A stretch of 64,000 nucleotides of DNA from contig CAVUKI010000006.1 of the NCBI GenBank assembly GCA_963741995.1, positions 248,001-312,000 of the forward strand. The letters run 5' to 3'. A program made the position numbers and the translations under genes. Below are positions 40,978 to 49,142 of the stretch, in pieces. Under the pieces are notes generated by a model. The model was not told the origin of the DNA. It saw only the letters and a program-made list of their open reading frames with translations, and ran no database searches. Every line of letters starts with the position of its first letter. Within the stretch, counting starts at the first letter, position 1. Source of the DNA: Bog-473 sp963741995. Lineage in GTDB: Bacteria; Actinomycetota; Acidimicrobiia; Acidimicrobiales; RAAP-2.

Positions 40978-42839
40978 TGACCGAGCTGCTACGTCTGGCT
41001 ACGGCCGGCTCGGTGGACGACGGCAAGTCCACCCTGATCGGCCGGCTTTTGTACGACTCGAAGGCGATCTACGAGGACCAGCTCGACGCCATCAGCCGGA
41101 CCAGCGTCCGGCGGGGCAACACAGTGACGGACCTGTCGCTCCTCACCGACGGGCTCAGGGCCGAGCGCGAGCAGGGCATCACCATTGACGTGGCCTACCG
41201 GTACTTCTCGACGCCGGAGCGGAAGTTCATCATTGCCGACACACCTGGCCACGCGGAGTACACGCGCAACATGGTCACCGGAGCCTCGAATGCGCATTTG
41301 GCGATGATTCTCATCGATGCCCGCAACGGCATCGTCGAGCAGACCCGTCGCCATGCCTTCCTCTCACACCTGCTCGGGATACCCCATATGGTCGTCTGCA
41401 TCAACAAGATGGATCTCGTCGACTGGGACCGTGAACGGTTCGAGGAGATTCAGGAGGAGTTCATGGCGTTCGCCACCCGTCTCGATGTCCGGGATGTGGC
41501 GTTCATTCCCATATCCGCGTTGCACGGCGACAACGTCGTCAATCCTTCGGACAACGCCTGGTGGTACCGGGGCAGGCCGCTTCTCAACCACCTCGAGAGC
41601 GTCTACATCGCGAGCGACGAGAACTTCATCGACCCGCGGTTCCCGGTGCAGTACGTCATCAGGTCACACGGCTCGACGGGCGTCGACTTCCGTGGCTACG
41701 CCGGGACCGTCGCCAGTGGGGTCTTCCGCCAGGGCGACCCAGTGGTGATCATGCCTTCAGGGATGGCGACCTCCATCAAGACGATCGAGACGGCGGACGG
41801 CCCTGTCATGGAGGCGTTCCCTCCCATGGCCGTCACCATGACCCTGGTCGACCCGGTGGGCGTTGCGCGCGGCGACATGATATGCCGCCCCAACAACCAG
41901 CCCAGCATGACCCAGGACATCGAGGCCACAGTGAGCTGGATGGACTCCCAGCACACGCTGACGGTCGGCGCACTGCTGCTGCTCAAGCACACGACCAAGT
42001 TGGCCCGGGCCACGGTTGAGGCACTGCACTACAAGATGGATATCAACGGCCTGCGCCGGGACGAATCTGCCACCGAACTCGCCCTCAACGACATCGGTCG
42101 CATACGGCTGCACACGACCGAGCCGTTGGCCATCGACGATTACCAGCTCAACCGGGCGACGGGCAGCTTCATTCTGATCAGCCCGCATACCAACCTCACC
42201 GTGGGCGCCGGGACGGTGAAGTTCGCCGCGCAACACGCGCCCAGCCCCAACGTGGTGCGTCACACCGGCAAGCTCACGGCCGAAGAGCGGTACCGTCACC
42301 TCGGCGTACACGGTGCCACTGTGCTCTTCACCGGCTTGTCCGGCTCGGGGAAGTCGACGCTGGCCTCTGCCGTGGAGGAGATCCTGGTGAAGCGGGGCCA
42401 GCCGGCCTTCATGGTCGACGGGGACAACCTTCGTCACAACCTCTGTAGCGACCTTGGATTCTCTCCAGAAGACCGTGCCGAGAACCTCCGGCGTGCCGGT
42501 GAAGTGGCACGCCTTCTGGCCGAGGACGGGACCATCGCGCTTCTCTCCCTCATCAGTCCGTGCGCCGACGAGCGTCGCAAGCTACGCGAAGTCCACGCCG
42601 ACACTGGGATGACCTTCTTCGAGGTCTACGTCAACACCCCCCTCGAAATCTGTGAGGAGCGGGACCCGAAAGGCCTCTACGCCAGAGCGCGCGCGGGGGA
42701 CCTGCCGGACTTCACGGGTATCGGCGCCGAGTACGAGGTGCCGAAGTATCCCGACCTCGAACTGACTCCCGAATGCGGTGAGATCTTCGACCAGGCCCTG
42801 CGGGTGGTCAGGCTCCTGAGCGAGGCGAACCAGCCCTAG
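40977..42839 (+). CDS. cysNC: Bifunctional sulfate adenylyltransferase subunit 1 / APS kinase (CysNC), copy 2
   Basis: Same 620-residue architecture and exactly the same length as copy 1: CysN GTPase (GSVDDGKST, DTPGHAEYTRN, NKMDLVDW) fused to CysC (P-loop GLSGSGKS at 453-460, DGDNLRHNLCSDLGFS). Here the APS-kinase serine is present (S527 in LISPCADERR). ATG overlaps the cysD stop. Having an independent complete PAPS module next to an apparent polysaccharide locus suggests dedicated supply of sulfate donor, but no sulfotransferase is visible within the window. Transcription probably continues no further, since a 561-base AT-rich gap follows. Confidence 0.94.
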   Translation: MTELLRLATAGSVDDGKSTLIGRLLYDSKAIYEDQLDAISRTSVRRGNTVTDLSLLTDGLRAEREQGITIDVAYRYFSTPERKFIIADTPGHAEYTRNMVTGASNAHLAMILIDARNGIVEQTRRHAFLSHLLGIPHMVVCINKMDLVDWDRERFEEIQEEFMAFATRLDVRDVAFIPISALHGDNVVNPSDNAWWYRGRPLLNHLESVYIASDENFIDPRFPVQYVIRSHGSTGVDFRGYAGTVASGVFRQGDPVVIMPSGMATSIKTIETADGPVMEAFPPMAVTMTLVDPVGVARGDMICRPNNQPSMTQDIEATVSWMDSQHTLTVGALLLLKHTTKLARATVEALHYKMDINGLRRDESATELALNDIGRIRLHTTEPLAIDDYQLNRATGSFILISPHTNLTVGAGTVKFAAQHAPSPNVVRHTGKLTAEERYRHLGVHGATVLFTGLSGSGKSTLASAVEEILVKRGQPAFMVDGDNLRHNLCSDLGFSPEDRAENLRRAGEVARLLAEDGTIALLSLISPCADERRKLREVHADTGMTFFEVYVNTPLEICEERDPKGLYARARAGDLPDFTGIGAEYEVPKYPDLELTPECGEIFDQALRVVRLLSEANQP

Positions 42840-43400
42840 AAGCGGCCCCGTTTTTCGACCAAGGGTCGGGGGCAGTTGCAGCCGTTCACGGGATCGTCAT
42901 TTGGCTCCTACACGAGGATCTGCGGTGGCGTCGCCGGCGGCTCCTCCATCCTCGCGAAGAGAGAAATGGACGCTCCATCCTCCGCGATCACCCTCGGATC
43001 CAGCCCCGGGGAACACGAGGTGTTTCCGGTGCATAACGCAGTTGTTTGGGTGCTGCATCGCGCCCGGACTCCCAAGAGACCTCGTGCGTTTCACCGTCAA
43101 ATACAACCAAAATTGTAGATATTGTAGGAATTCATCGAGTGCTCGAAGCTCGGCTCTTTTGCGGGTTGAATTGCGATCTGATTGTCGAAGTCGGCAATGA
43201 TTTTGCACCCCAAATGTGACTAAAGTCACATTTATGTCCACCGGGTTCCCCCTCCCGGTAGCCACACCACGGTCCCCGTTCTTGCTCCAAGACCTGCCTG
43301 TGGCTGCCGCGCCGCCTGAGCGGGGGCGTGTCATGAACAGAGGCACGGTGATGCTCCCCGCGCCGGGTGTCGCGCAGAGAGCCCTTCGGTCGCACGAGGC
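42840..43400 (+). promoter_or_regulatory. 561-base AT-rich intergenic region upstream of the GH26-like gene
   Basis: No gene seen. This is the least GC-rich part of the window; in 43081-43140 I count 23 G/C in 60. It holds a direct repeat ATTGTAG at 43112-43118 and 43121-43127 (nine-base period) and the CRP-type palindrome at 43212-43233. The downstream 170 bases to the ATG at 43401 are again GC-rich and would form an untranslated leader. The composition change marks the border of the accessory block and suggests a regulated promoter region. Confidence 0.6.
43212..43233. promoter_or_regulatory. CRP/FNR-family operator (perfect palindrome)
   Basis: Arms AAATGTGACT (43212-43221) and AGTCACATTT (43224-43233) are perfect reverse complements around a two-base centre. 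The core TGTGA-N6-TCACA matches the CRP consensus at all ten specified bases, and the flanking A/T triplets match the extended E. coli site too. Actinobacterial CRP-type regulators (GlxR, Crp of mycobacteria) use nearly the same core. It lies 168 bases before the start of the GH26-like gene. Whether it activates or represses cannot be told. Confidence 0.75.
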
Positions 43401-46400
43401 ATGAAGGCCGCGCACGCCGCCCACCGGCGCCGGTTCCACGTCGGGCAGCCAACGATCCGTCGTGCGGCGACGCGCCCGGCTCGACACCGGGGGTCACTCC
43501 ACAGGCGGGGCGGGCCCGTCCTCCTCGCTTTGACGGTGGCCCTGGTCGCGGCCGTGACGGCCTTCGGGATGTTCGGGGCTGCGTCCAAGCCGGTCTCCGC
43601 CGACTCGGCCGGTCCGATGCCGACGCCGGGGGAACCCGCCGTCCCGGGGGCCGGGACGGCCTACCTCGGCGCATTCGTCGATCCCACCGGGACGGCGTTG
43701 AGCGCAGCGGATCCGACCGGTGGCACCGGAAGCCTCCAAGCCGAGCTTTCGGCGTTGCCCGGCTTCGACGGGCAGGAAGGTCGATCGCCGGCGATCCTGT
43801 CGACGTTCCAGGATTGGGCCCAGCCGGTCGACATGGCCGGGCTCGACACCGTCGCCGCGACGGGCGCCATCCCCATGGTGACCTGGGAGTGCGGGGACAC
43901 CGACGCGAACGTCGCGGCCGGGTTGGACGACGCGATGGTGAGCGCGGAGGCGAGGGGCCTGGCGGCAACTGACGTCCCCGTCCTCCTCCGGTGGTTCCCC
44001 GATCCCAATCAAACGGGCGGGCCGGCCGCGGCATTGTGCCTCGGGGCGTCGGGAGCGCCCGGGTACATCGCGGCGTTCCAGCACATCCACAGCCTCTTCG
44101 AGGCAGCCGGCGCGACGAATGTGGCCTTCGTGTGGTCGGTCGACGCATCCGCCGCGGGCGGCCCGAACGCGGCGGCCTACTACCCGGGTGGGAGCGCCGT
44201 GGACTGGATCGCAGCGGATGGACGCGCAATGCCGGGCGACAAAGCGCCGCCCGCGGCCCCATCCAAGGAGTTCGGGTCGTGGTACTCCGCGTTCTCCTCT
44301 GCGGGCAAGCCCATGATGGTGTCGTCGATCGGGGCGGACTCCGGTGCGCAGCCGGCCTACCTCGCCCAGATCCTCTCCGAGTTCCCGAGTCAATTTCCGC
44401 AGGTCAAGGCATTGGTCTACTTCGACGCGCCGCAGTGGTCCAGCGGCGACCAGGACCAACTGGACACGGCGGGTGCGGCATCGTTCCGGCAATTGGCCGC
44501 CGCCCCGGGGTTCACGCCCAATCGGTCACTCACCACCACGACGATCTCGGCGCCCCGATCGTCGGTCCCGGTCGGGACGGCGCTGACGCTGCACGCCTCG
44601 GTCAACGCATCGGACGGCAGTGGGAGTGTGAGCTTCGTCGACAACGGCGAGGTCATAGAGGGTTGTGCCTTCATCCCGATCACAACGCCGGCGATGTGCC
44701 AGACGGCAGCGGTGGCACCCGGCGCCCAAAGCTTCGCGGCGCTCTATGGGGGAGACGCGGCGTTCTCGCCGTCGACTTCCGTGCCACTGACCGTCACCGT
44801 TGCCCCATTGAGCGTGCCAAAGCTGTCACAGCAGAGCCCGGCAAGCGCACCGACCTCGACCCACCCCGGCCCGACCGCCTCCGTCACGCATGCCGCACAA
44901 TCGCCGGATTCCTCGGGACCACCGGTGCCGCCCACCGGGTCGGCATATCTCGGATCGTTCGTCGATCCATCCGGGAGCTCGCTGCGGGTGAAGGACCCGA
45001 CGGGTGGCATCGCAAGCCTGCCGAGCGAGCTCGCCGCTCTGCCGGCGGTGCAGGAGACCCTCGGACGCCCGCTCTCCGTCGTTCCCGTGTTTCTGGACTG
45101 GGGCGATCCCCTCACGGTGACGGAGCTCGACCAGGTGGTCGCAACGGGCGGCACACCCATGATCACGTGGAACTGCGGCGACACGGATGCCAACGTGACC
45201 GCGGGTCTCGACGACGGTGAGATCAACCAAGTTGCCACGACGCTGGCACAGTTCGGCTTGCCGGTGTTCCTGCGCTGGTTTCCGGATCCGAACAGGAACA
45301 CGACAGCCAGCAACGCCTGTCTGGGGGGCAACGGTGCGGCCGGGTACGTCGCGGCCTATCGATACATTCACGACAAATTGGCGGCAGCCGGCGCAGCCAA
45401 CGTGACGTTTGTCTGGTCGGTCAATACCACGGCGCCGCACGGTGACCCGTCATGGGGAACCTACTATCCGGGCCCGGCCGACGTGGACTGGATCGGAGCC
45501 GACGGGTACGCCAGCTCGAACCTGACGGCAACGGTCGCCAGCATCTTCGGTGCATGGTACGCGGAGTTCTCGCCCGACAAGCCGCTCATGATCTCCCAAA
45601 CAGCGGCCATTCCGAGCCTGCAAGCGCAGTACATCGACCAGCTGTCCACTGTGCCCTCTCAGTATCCACAGATCAGGGCGGTGGTCTACTTCGACGCGCC
45701 CGATGTCACATCTGGTCGCAGCTACGAACTGCAGCCGCAGAGCGCCGGCGCGCAGAGGCTGAGCGCGCTGAGCGAGCTGCCCTCCTTCCAGCCTGCAAGA
45801 GCACCGACGACGGCGGCCGTCACCTCGTCCGAGAGCACGGTCGCGCAGGGTCAGACGGCGCAGCTCACGGCCCAGGTCGCCACCCCGGACCCCGGCGGAG
45901 ATCTCACCTTCTCCGACAACGGGTCGGTCATCTCCGGCTGCGGGGATGTTCCGCTCGACGTCGCCGGGAGCTGTGACACCTCCACGTTCCCCCTCGGGGT
46001 GAACCAGATCGTCGTCATGTACAGCGGGAATGCGGTGGCGAGCGGATCGGTGTCGCCGCCGCTCGATCTCGTCGTGACGGCGAACTCGCCTCCTGTCGGA
46101 CCACCGGCCATACCGGGCCCGGGTGGGGTGTATCTCGGCGCATGGGTGAGGCCCGAGGTCACCCACAGCAATCTCCCCCTCCCCGCCGCCGTCCTCGAGG
46201 AGCTCACCGGCCTCCCCGCCTTCGATGCGGGGCTGGCGCGTTCGCTCTCCATCGTCCACGTCTACCAGACATGGAAGAACCCGGCCCCGACCCGGCAGGT
46301 CCAGCAAGTCGTGGCGGATGGGTCTATCCCGATGATCGACTGGGCCTGCGGCGATACGGATGCGAACATCATTGCCGGGGCCGACGACGCCCTCATCACG

Positions 46401-47732
46401 GCCGAAGCCCAAGAATTGGCCGCCCTGAAGGCACCGGTGTTCCTCCGCTGGTACTACGAGCCGAACTTCCCCGGCTCTGCGGATTATTCGAACTGCATCG
46501 CCGGCCTGGGTCCCGCGGGCTACGCGGCCGCCTTCCGCCACATCCACGACCTCTTCGCCGCCGCCGGCGCGTCGAACGTCGCCTTCGTCTTCGCCACCGC
46601 GACGGCGGGGGCCGATCAGGACCTCTACAGCTACTACCCGGGATCGGCTTACGTCGATTGGATCGCCGCAGACGGGTACGCCCGGACGACGAATCCACCC
46701 CCGACCGCCTTCGTCGATCGATTCAGCTCCTGGTATTCGGATTTCGCGAGCTTTGGCAAACCGATGATGGTTTCCGAGACGGCGGCGTTTGCCGGAGGCC
46801 AAGCGAGCTATCTGCAGCAGGTGGAAGACGCGGTGTCGCAATCCGGAGCCTTCCCGCTGATCAGGGCAGTGATCTATTTCGATGCGCCGGGCAACGACGG
46901 GAATAACACGTACCCGCTGGACGCGGCGGGGTGGCAATCGTTCCAGGGTTTGTCTGCCAGCGCGATGTTCCAACCTGCACGGCTGACCTCGGCCACGGCG
47001 GCCACAGCGTCTCCGGCCTCAACGGTCGCGGGGCACAGTGTCCGGCTCACTGCCAAAGTGTCGAACTCGGACTTCGGGGGATCAGTGAGCTTCGGGGCCA
47101 ACGGGATTCCGTTGGCGGGGTGTCAGTCCGTCCCACTCGCGTCCGTGACGTCGTGCTCCACGACCGCCCTTCCCGCGGGAACCAATCAGATCTCGGCGGT
47201 CTACAGCGGCGACGCCGAGGTCCAAGGGTCCAGGGCGACGGCCGTCAGCAAGGTGGCCTCGGGCGCTTCGGCAACGACTCCTTCTGGCTCTGGTTCGACC
47301 CCAGGAGCAGGCCGCGCGGCTCCGGTGTCGCCCCTCACGCAGTTTGCGTTCCCCTCGTTCCTGGGTCTCCCCGACTTCGGTGGAGTGGCGTCAACGGGTG
47401 GTGCCCGGAGCGGCGGGACGATCTTTGCGTTCCCGTTGACGCTGAGTCTCCCTGACTTCGCCACGTCGTCCAATCACGGGAGCCGGTCGAATCTCGATCC
47501 GATCGAGTGGACCAAGAGCCTTCTGCGCGGTGGTGCCGGCGCCACGGCGGTTCTGGTCCCCACCGCCGGCGCCATCCTCCTGCTGCTTGTGACCTACATG
47601 GTGTCCACGTGGACGCAGGACCGGAGAAGGGCCAGGCGAATCGTGCCCGCTCCGGCCGGAAATGCCCTCCCCGATCGAGAGCCGGGACCATCGAAGCCAG
47701 AGGAGCCAGAGGAGCCAGTGCATCAGCCATGA
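43401..47732 (+). CDS. Surface-anchored protein with three GH26-like domains alternating with Ig-like domains
   Basis: A 1443-residue protein, predicted outside the cell with one N-terminal hydrophobic segment (about 38-58), three repeats of [GH26-like domain + Ig-like Big_3_5-type domain] and a C-terminal transmembrane helix (about 1381-1400) followed by a short basic/acidic tail. GH26-like domains are about 82-365, 511-795 and 905-1190; Ig-like domains about 376-467, 800-893 and 1193-1285. GH26 enzymes use a glutamate acid/base in an LR-x3-E motif and a glutamate nucleophile about 108 residues later. Domain 3 has both (E1020 in LRWYYEPN, E1126 in MMVSETA). Domains 1 and 2 have D201/S309 and D629/Q733 instead, so are probably binding modules. 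Each GH-like domain also keeps a cysteine pair (164/213, 592/640, 983/1032). Stop overlaps the next gene by four bases (ATGA). Fold call is from motifs, not a search. Confidence 0.78.
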   Translation: MKAAHAAHRRRFHVGQPTIRRAATRPARHRGSLHRRGGPVLLALTVALVAAVTAFGMFGAASKPVSADSAGPMPTPGEPAVPGAGTAYLGAFVDPTGTALSAADPTGGTGSLQAELSALPGFDGQEGRSPAILSTFQDWAQPVDMAGLDTVAATGAIPMVTWECGDTDANVAAGLDDAMVSAEARGLAATDVPVLLRWFPDPNQTGGPAAALCLGASGAPGYIAAFQHIHSLFEAAGATNVAFVWSVDASAAGGPNAAAYYPGGSAVDWIAADGRAMPGDKAPPAAPSKEFGSWYSAFSSAGKPMMVSSIGADSGAQPAYLAQILSEFPSQFPQVKALVYFDAPQWSSGDQDQLDTAGAASFRQLAAAPGFTPNRSLTTTTISAPRSSVPVGTALTLHASVNASDGSGSVSFVDNGEVIEGCAFIPITTPAMCQTAAVAPGAQSFAALYGGDAAFSPSTSVPLTVTVAPLSVPKLSQQSPASAPTSTHPGPTASVTHAAQSPDSSGPPVPPTGSAYLGSFVDPSGSSLRVKDPTGGIASLPSELAALPAVQETLGRPLSVVPVFLDWGDPLTVTELDQVVATGGTPMITWNCGDTDANVTAGLDDGEINQVATTLAQFGLPVFLRWFPDPNRNTTASNACLGGNGAAGYVAAYRYIHDKLAAAGAANVTFVWSVNTTAPHGDPSWGTYYPGPADVDWIGADGYASSNLTATVASIFGAWYAEFSPDKPLMISQTAAIPSLQAQYIDQLSTVPSQYPQIRAVVYFDAPDVTSGRSYELQPQSAGAQRLSALSELPSFQPARAPTTAAVTSSESTVAQGQTAQLTAQVATPDPGGDLTFSDNGSVISGCGDVPLDVAGSCDTSTFPLGVNQIVVMYSGNAVASGSVSPPLDLVVTANSPPVGPPAIPGPGGVYLGAWVRPEVTHSNLPLPAAVLEELTGLPAFDAGLARSLSIVHVYQTWKNPAPTRQVQQVVADGSIPMIDWACGDTDANIIAGADDALITAEAQELAALKAPVFLRWYYEPNFPGSADYSNCIAGLGPAGYAAAFRHIHDLFAAAGASNVAFVFATATAGADQDLYSYYPGSAYVDWIAADGYARTTNPPPTAFVDRFSSWYSDFASFGKPMMVSETAAFAGGQASYLQQVEDAVSQSGAFPLIRAVIYFDAPGNDGNNTYPLDAAGWQSFQGLSASAMFQPARLTSATAATASPASTVAGHSVRLTAKVSNSDFGGSVSFGANGIPLAGCQSVPLASVTSCSTTALPAGTNQISAVYSGDAEVQGSRATAVSKVASGASATTPSGSGSTPGAGRAAPVSPLTQFAFPSFLGLPDFGGVASTGGARSGGTIFAFPLTLSLPDFATSSNHGSRSNLDPIEWTKSLLRGGAGATAVLVPTAGAILLLLVTYMVSTWTQDRRRARRIVPAPAGNALPDREPGPSKPEEPEEPVHQP
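43644..46970 (+). repeat. Three in-frame copies of a GH26-like module within one gene
   Basis: The coding units 43644-44495, 44931-45785 and 46113-46970 encode related domains of about 285 residues. Shared landmarks in order: AYLG/VYLG start, a W-x-CGDTDAN motif, LRW-x3-PN, a Y-PG-x-DWI motif and KP-MM/LM near the nucleophile site. Copies 1 and 2 resemble each other more than copy 3, which alone retains both catalytic glutamates. The DNA copies have diverged strongly, so this is an old internal triplication. Confidence 0.8.
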
Positions 47733-49132
47733 CTGTGGACACCAAGGTCGAAAAGGTCCGAGGCATGAATGCCTCGCTCACCAACGGGGCAGCCGGGTCA
47801 GGCAACCCATTGTCCGAGCGCGATCCGGGCCGCCTGCACATCACTCGACGGCAGATGGCCTTCGCACTAGCGCTCGCGGTCGTGGCGATCCTGGCGACGA
47901 TCTTCACGGTGAATTCGGTCACCGCCGGGGCACAATCGTTCCCTGCCGTCGTCACCGCGTCGAAGGTCTACGATCTGAATTTCACGAACAACGCGAGGGT
48001 GTCGGCGGTGCTGGCGAAGGTGGGCGACCGTGTGAAACCGGGACAGATCTTGGCCACCCAGGACGATGCGTCGTTGCAGACGCAGCTGGCGGCGGACCAG
48101 GCCACCGTGAAGGCGGACCGCGAGGTTTTGGTACAGGCGGGATCTCCCAACCTCACGGCGGCCCAACTCCAGCAGGACACCCTCCAGGTGGAGCAAGCGC
48201 AGACCGCGCTGAACAACGCCAACGCAGCGCTCGCGTCGGCGGAGGTTTCGGGAAGGGCCAATGTCGCTGAGGCGCAATCCGCCGTGACGTCGGCCCAGTC
48301 GCAGAACACCTCGGACAGCGCCACGTACGGGCAGGCGTGCCCCAACGGGCCCGTCGTGCCCGACCCCGGCCTCACGGGGGCTCAGCTGCAGGCAGCCCAA
48401 TCGTCGTTCACCCACTGTCAGAACCTGCAACTCACGCTGAACCAGGACCAAGGTGCGGTGAGCAAGGCGCAAGCCCAGCTGCCCGTCACCGAGGCGCAGG
48501 CGCAGGAATCCATTGACGCGGCGCAGGCAACCGTCAACAGCGCCCAGGCCACCCTCAACTTGGCCAACTACCAGTCGACGTTGCAGTCCTCCCCTGGAAG
48601 CGCGTCCTCGCAGGCCCAGGCGCAGGCGGACCTGAATCAAGCCGAGGCACAGCTGGCGCAGGTGCAGAGCGAGGTGAACGCCGCCAGCCTCGTCGCTCCC
48701 AACGGAGGCGTGGTCACCGCGGTGTACGGCGCAGCCGGCGAAACCTTGGGACCGGATGGCGTCCACATGTACCAGACGCCCGCAGCGATTCCAGCGAACC
48801 AATCGTCAGGCTTCACGCTCTTCCCATCGCAACCAACGTCGCAGGGTGCATCGACCTCCGGGCAATCTGGATCGGAACCGTTGATCGAACTCGTCGGTGG
48901 TCAGCAGCAGATCATGGCGCAGATCCCGGAGGCACAGGTCGCATCGGTGCAAGTCGGAAAGCCAGCGACCGTGGACATCTCGGCCTTGAGTCTCACGGCG
49001 TCGGGCGTGGTCACCCAATTGGGCCTGAGCCCCTCCAGGGGCACCAATGGCGTGACCTACGACGTCATCGTCGATCTCAACCGAGCCGTGTCCGGCCTGC
49101 TGCCCGGAATGAGCGCAACGGTCGTGTTCTGA
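47729..49132 (+). CDS. HlyD-family membrane fusion protein
   Basis: Membrane-fusion/periplasmic-adaptor type protein, 467 residues. A cytoplasmic N terminus of about 40 residues is followed by one transmembrane helix (43-63), a lipoyl-like half domain (ARVSAVLAKVGDRVKPGQIL), a long Ala/Gln-rich coiled-coil hairpin (about 115-300), the second lipoyl half (NGGVVTAVYGAAGETLG) and beta-barrel/membrane-proximal domains to the end. No ABC transporter or MacB-like partner is adjacent. Instead it is sandwiched between the GH26-like surface gene (ATGA overlap) and a processive glycosyltransferase (10-base gap), recalling Alg44, the HlyD-like partner of the alginate synthase Alg8, but without a PilZ domain. 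Family is secure; the Alg44 analogy is inference. Confidence 0.85.
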   Translation: MTVDTKVEKVRGMNASLTNGAAGSGNPLSERDPGRLHITRRQMAFALALAVVAILATIFTVNSVTAGAQSFPAVVTASKVYDLNFTNNARVSAVLAKVGDRVKPGQILATQDDASLQTQLAADQATVKADREVLVQAGSPNLTAAQLQQDTLQVEQAQTALNNANAALASAEVSGRANVAEAQSAVTSAQSQNTSDSATYGQACPNGPVVPDPGLTGAQLQAAQSSFTHCQNLQLTLNQDQGAVSKAQAQLPVTEAQAQESIDAAQATVNSAQATLNLANYQSTLQSSPGSASSQAQAQADLNQAEAQLAQVQSEVNAASLVAPNGGVVTAVYGAAGETLGPDGVHMYQTPAAIPANQSSGFTLFPSQPTSQGASTSGQSGSEPLIELVGGQQQIMAQIPEAQVASVQVGKPATVDISALSLTASGVVTQLGLSPSRGTNGVTYDVIVDLNRAVSGLLPGMSATVVF

Positions 49133-49142
49133 GGTCTTGGGC

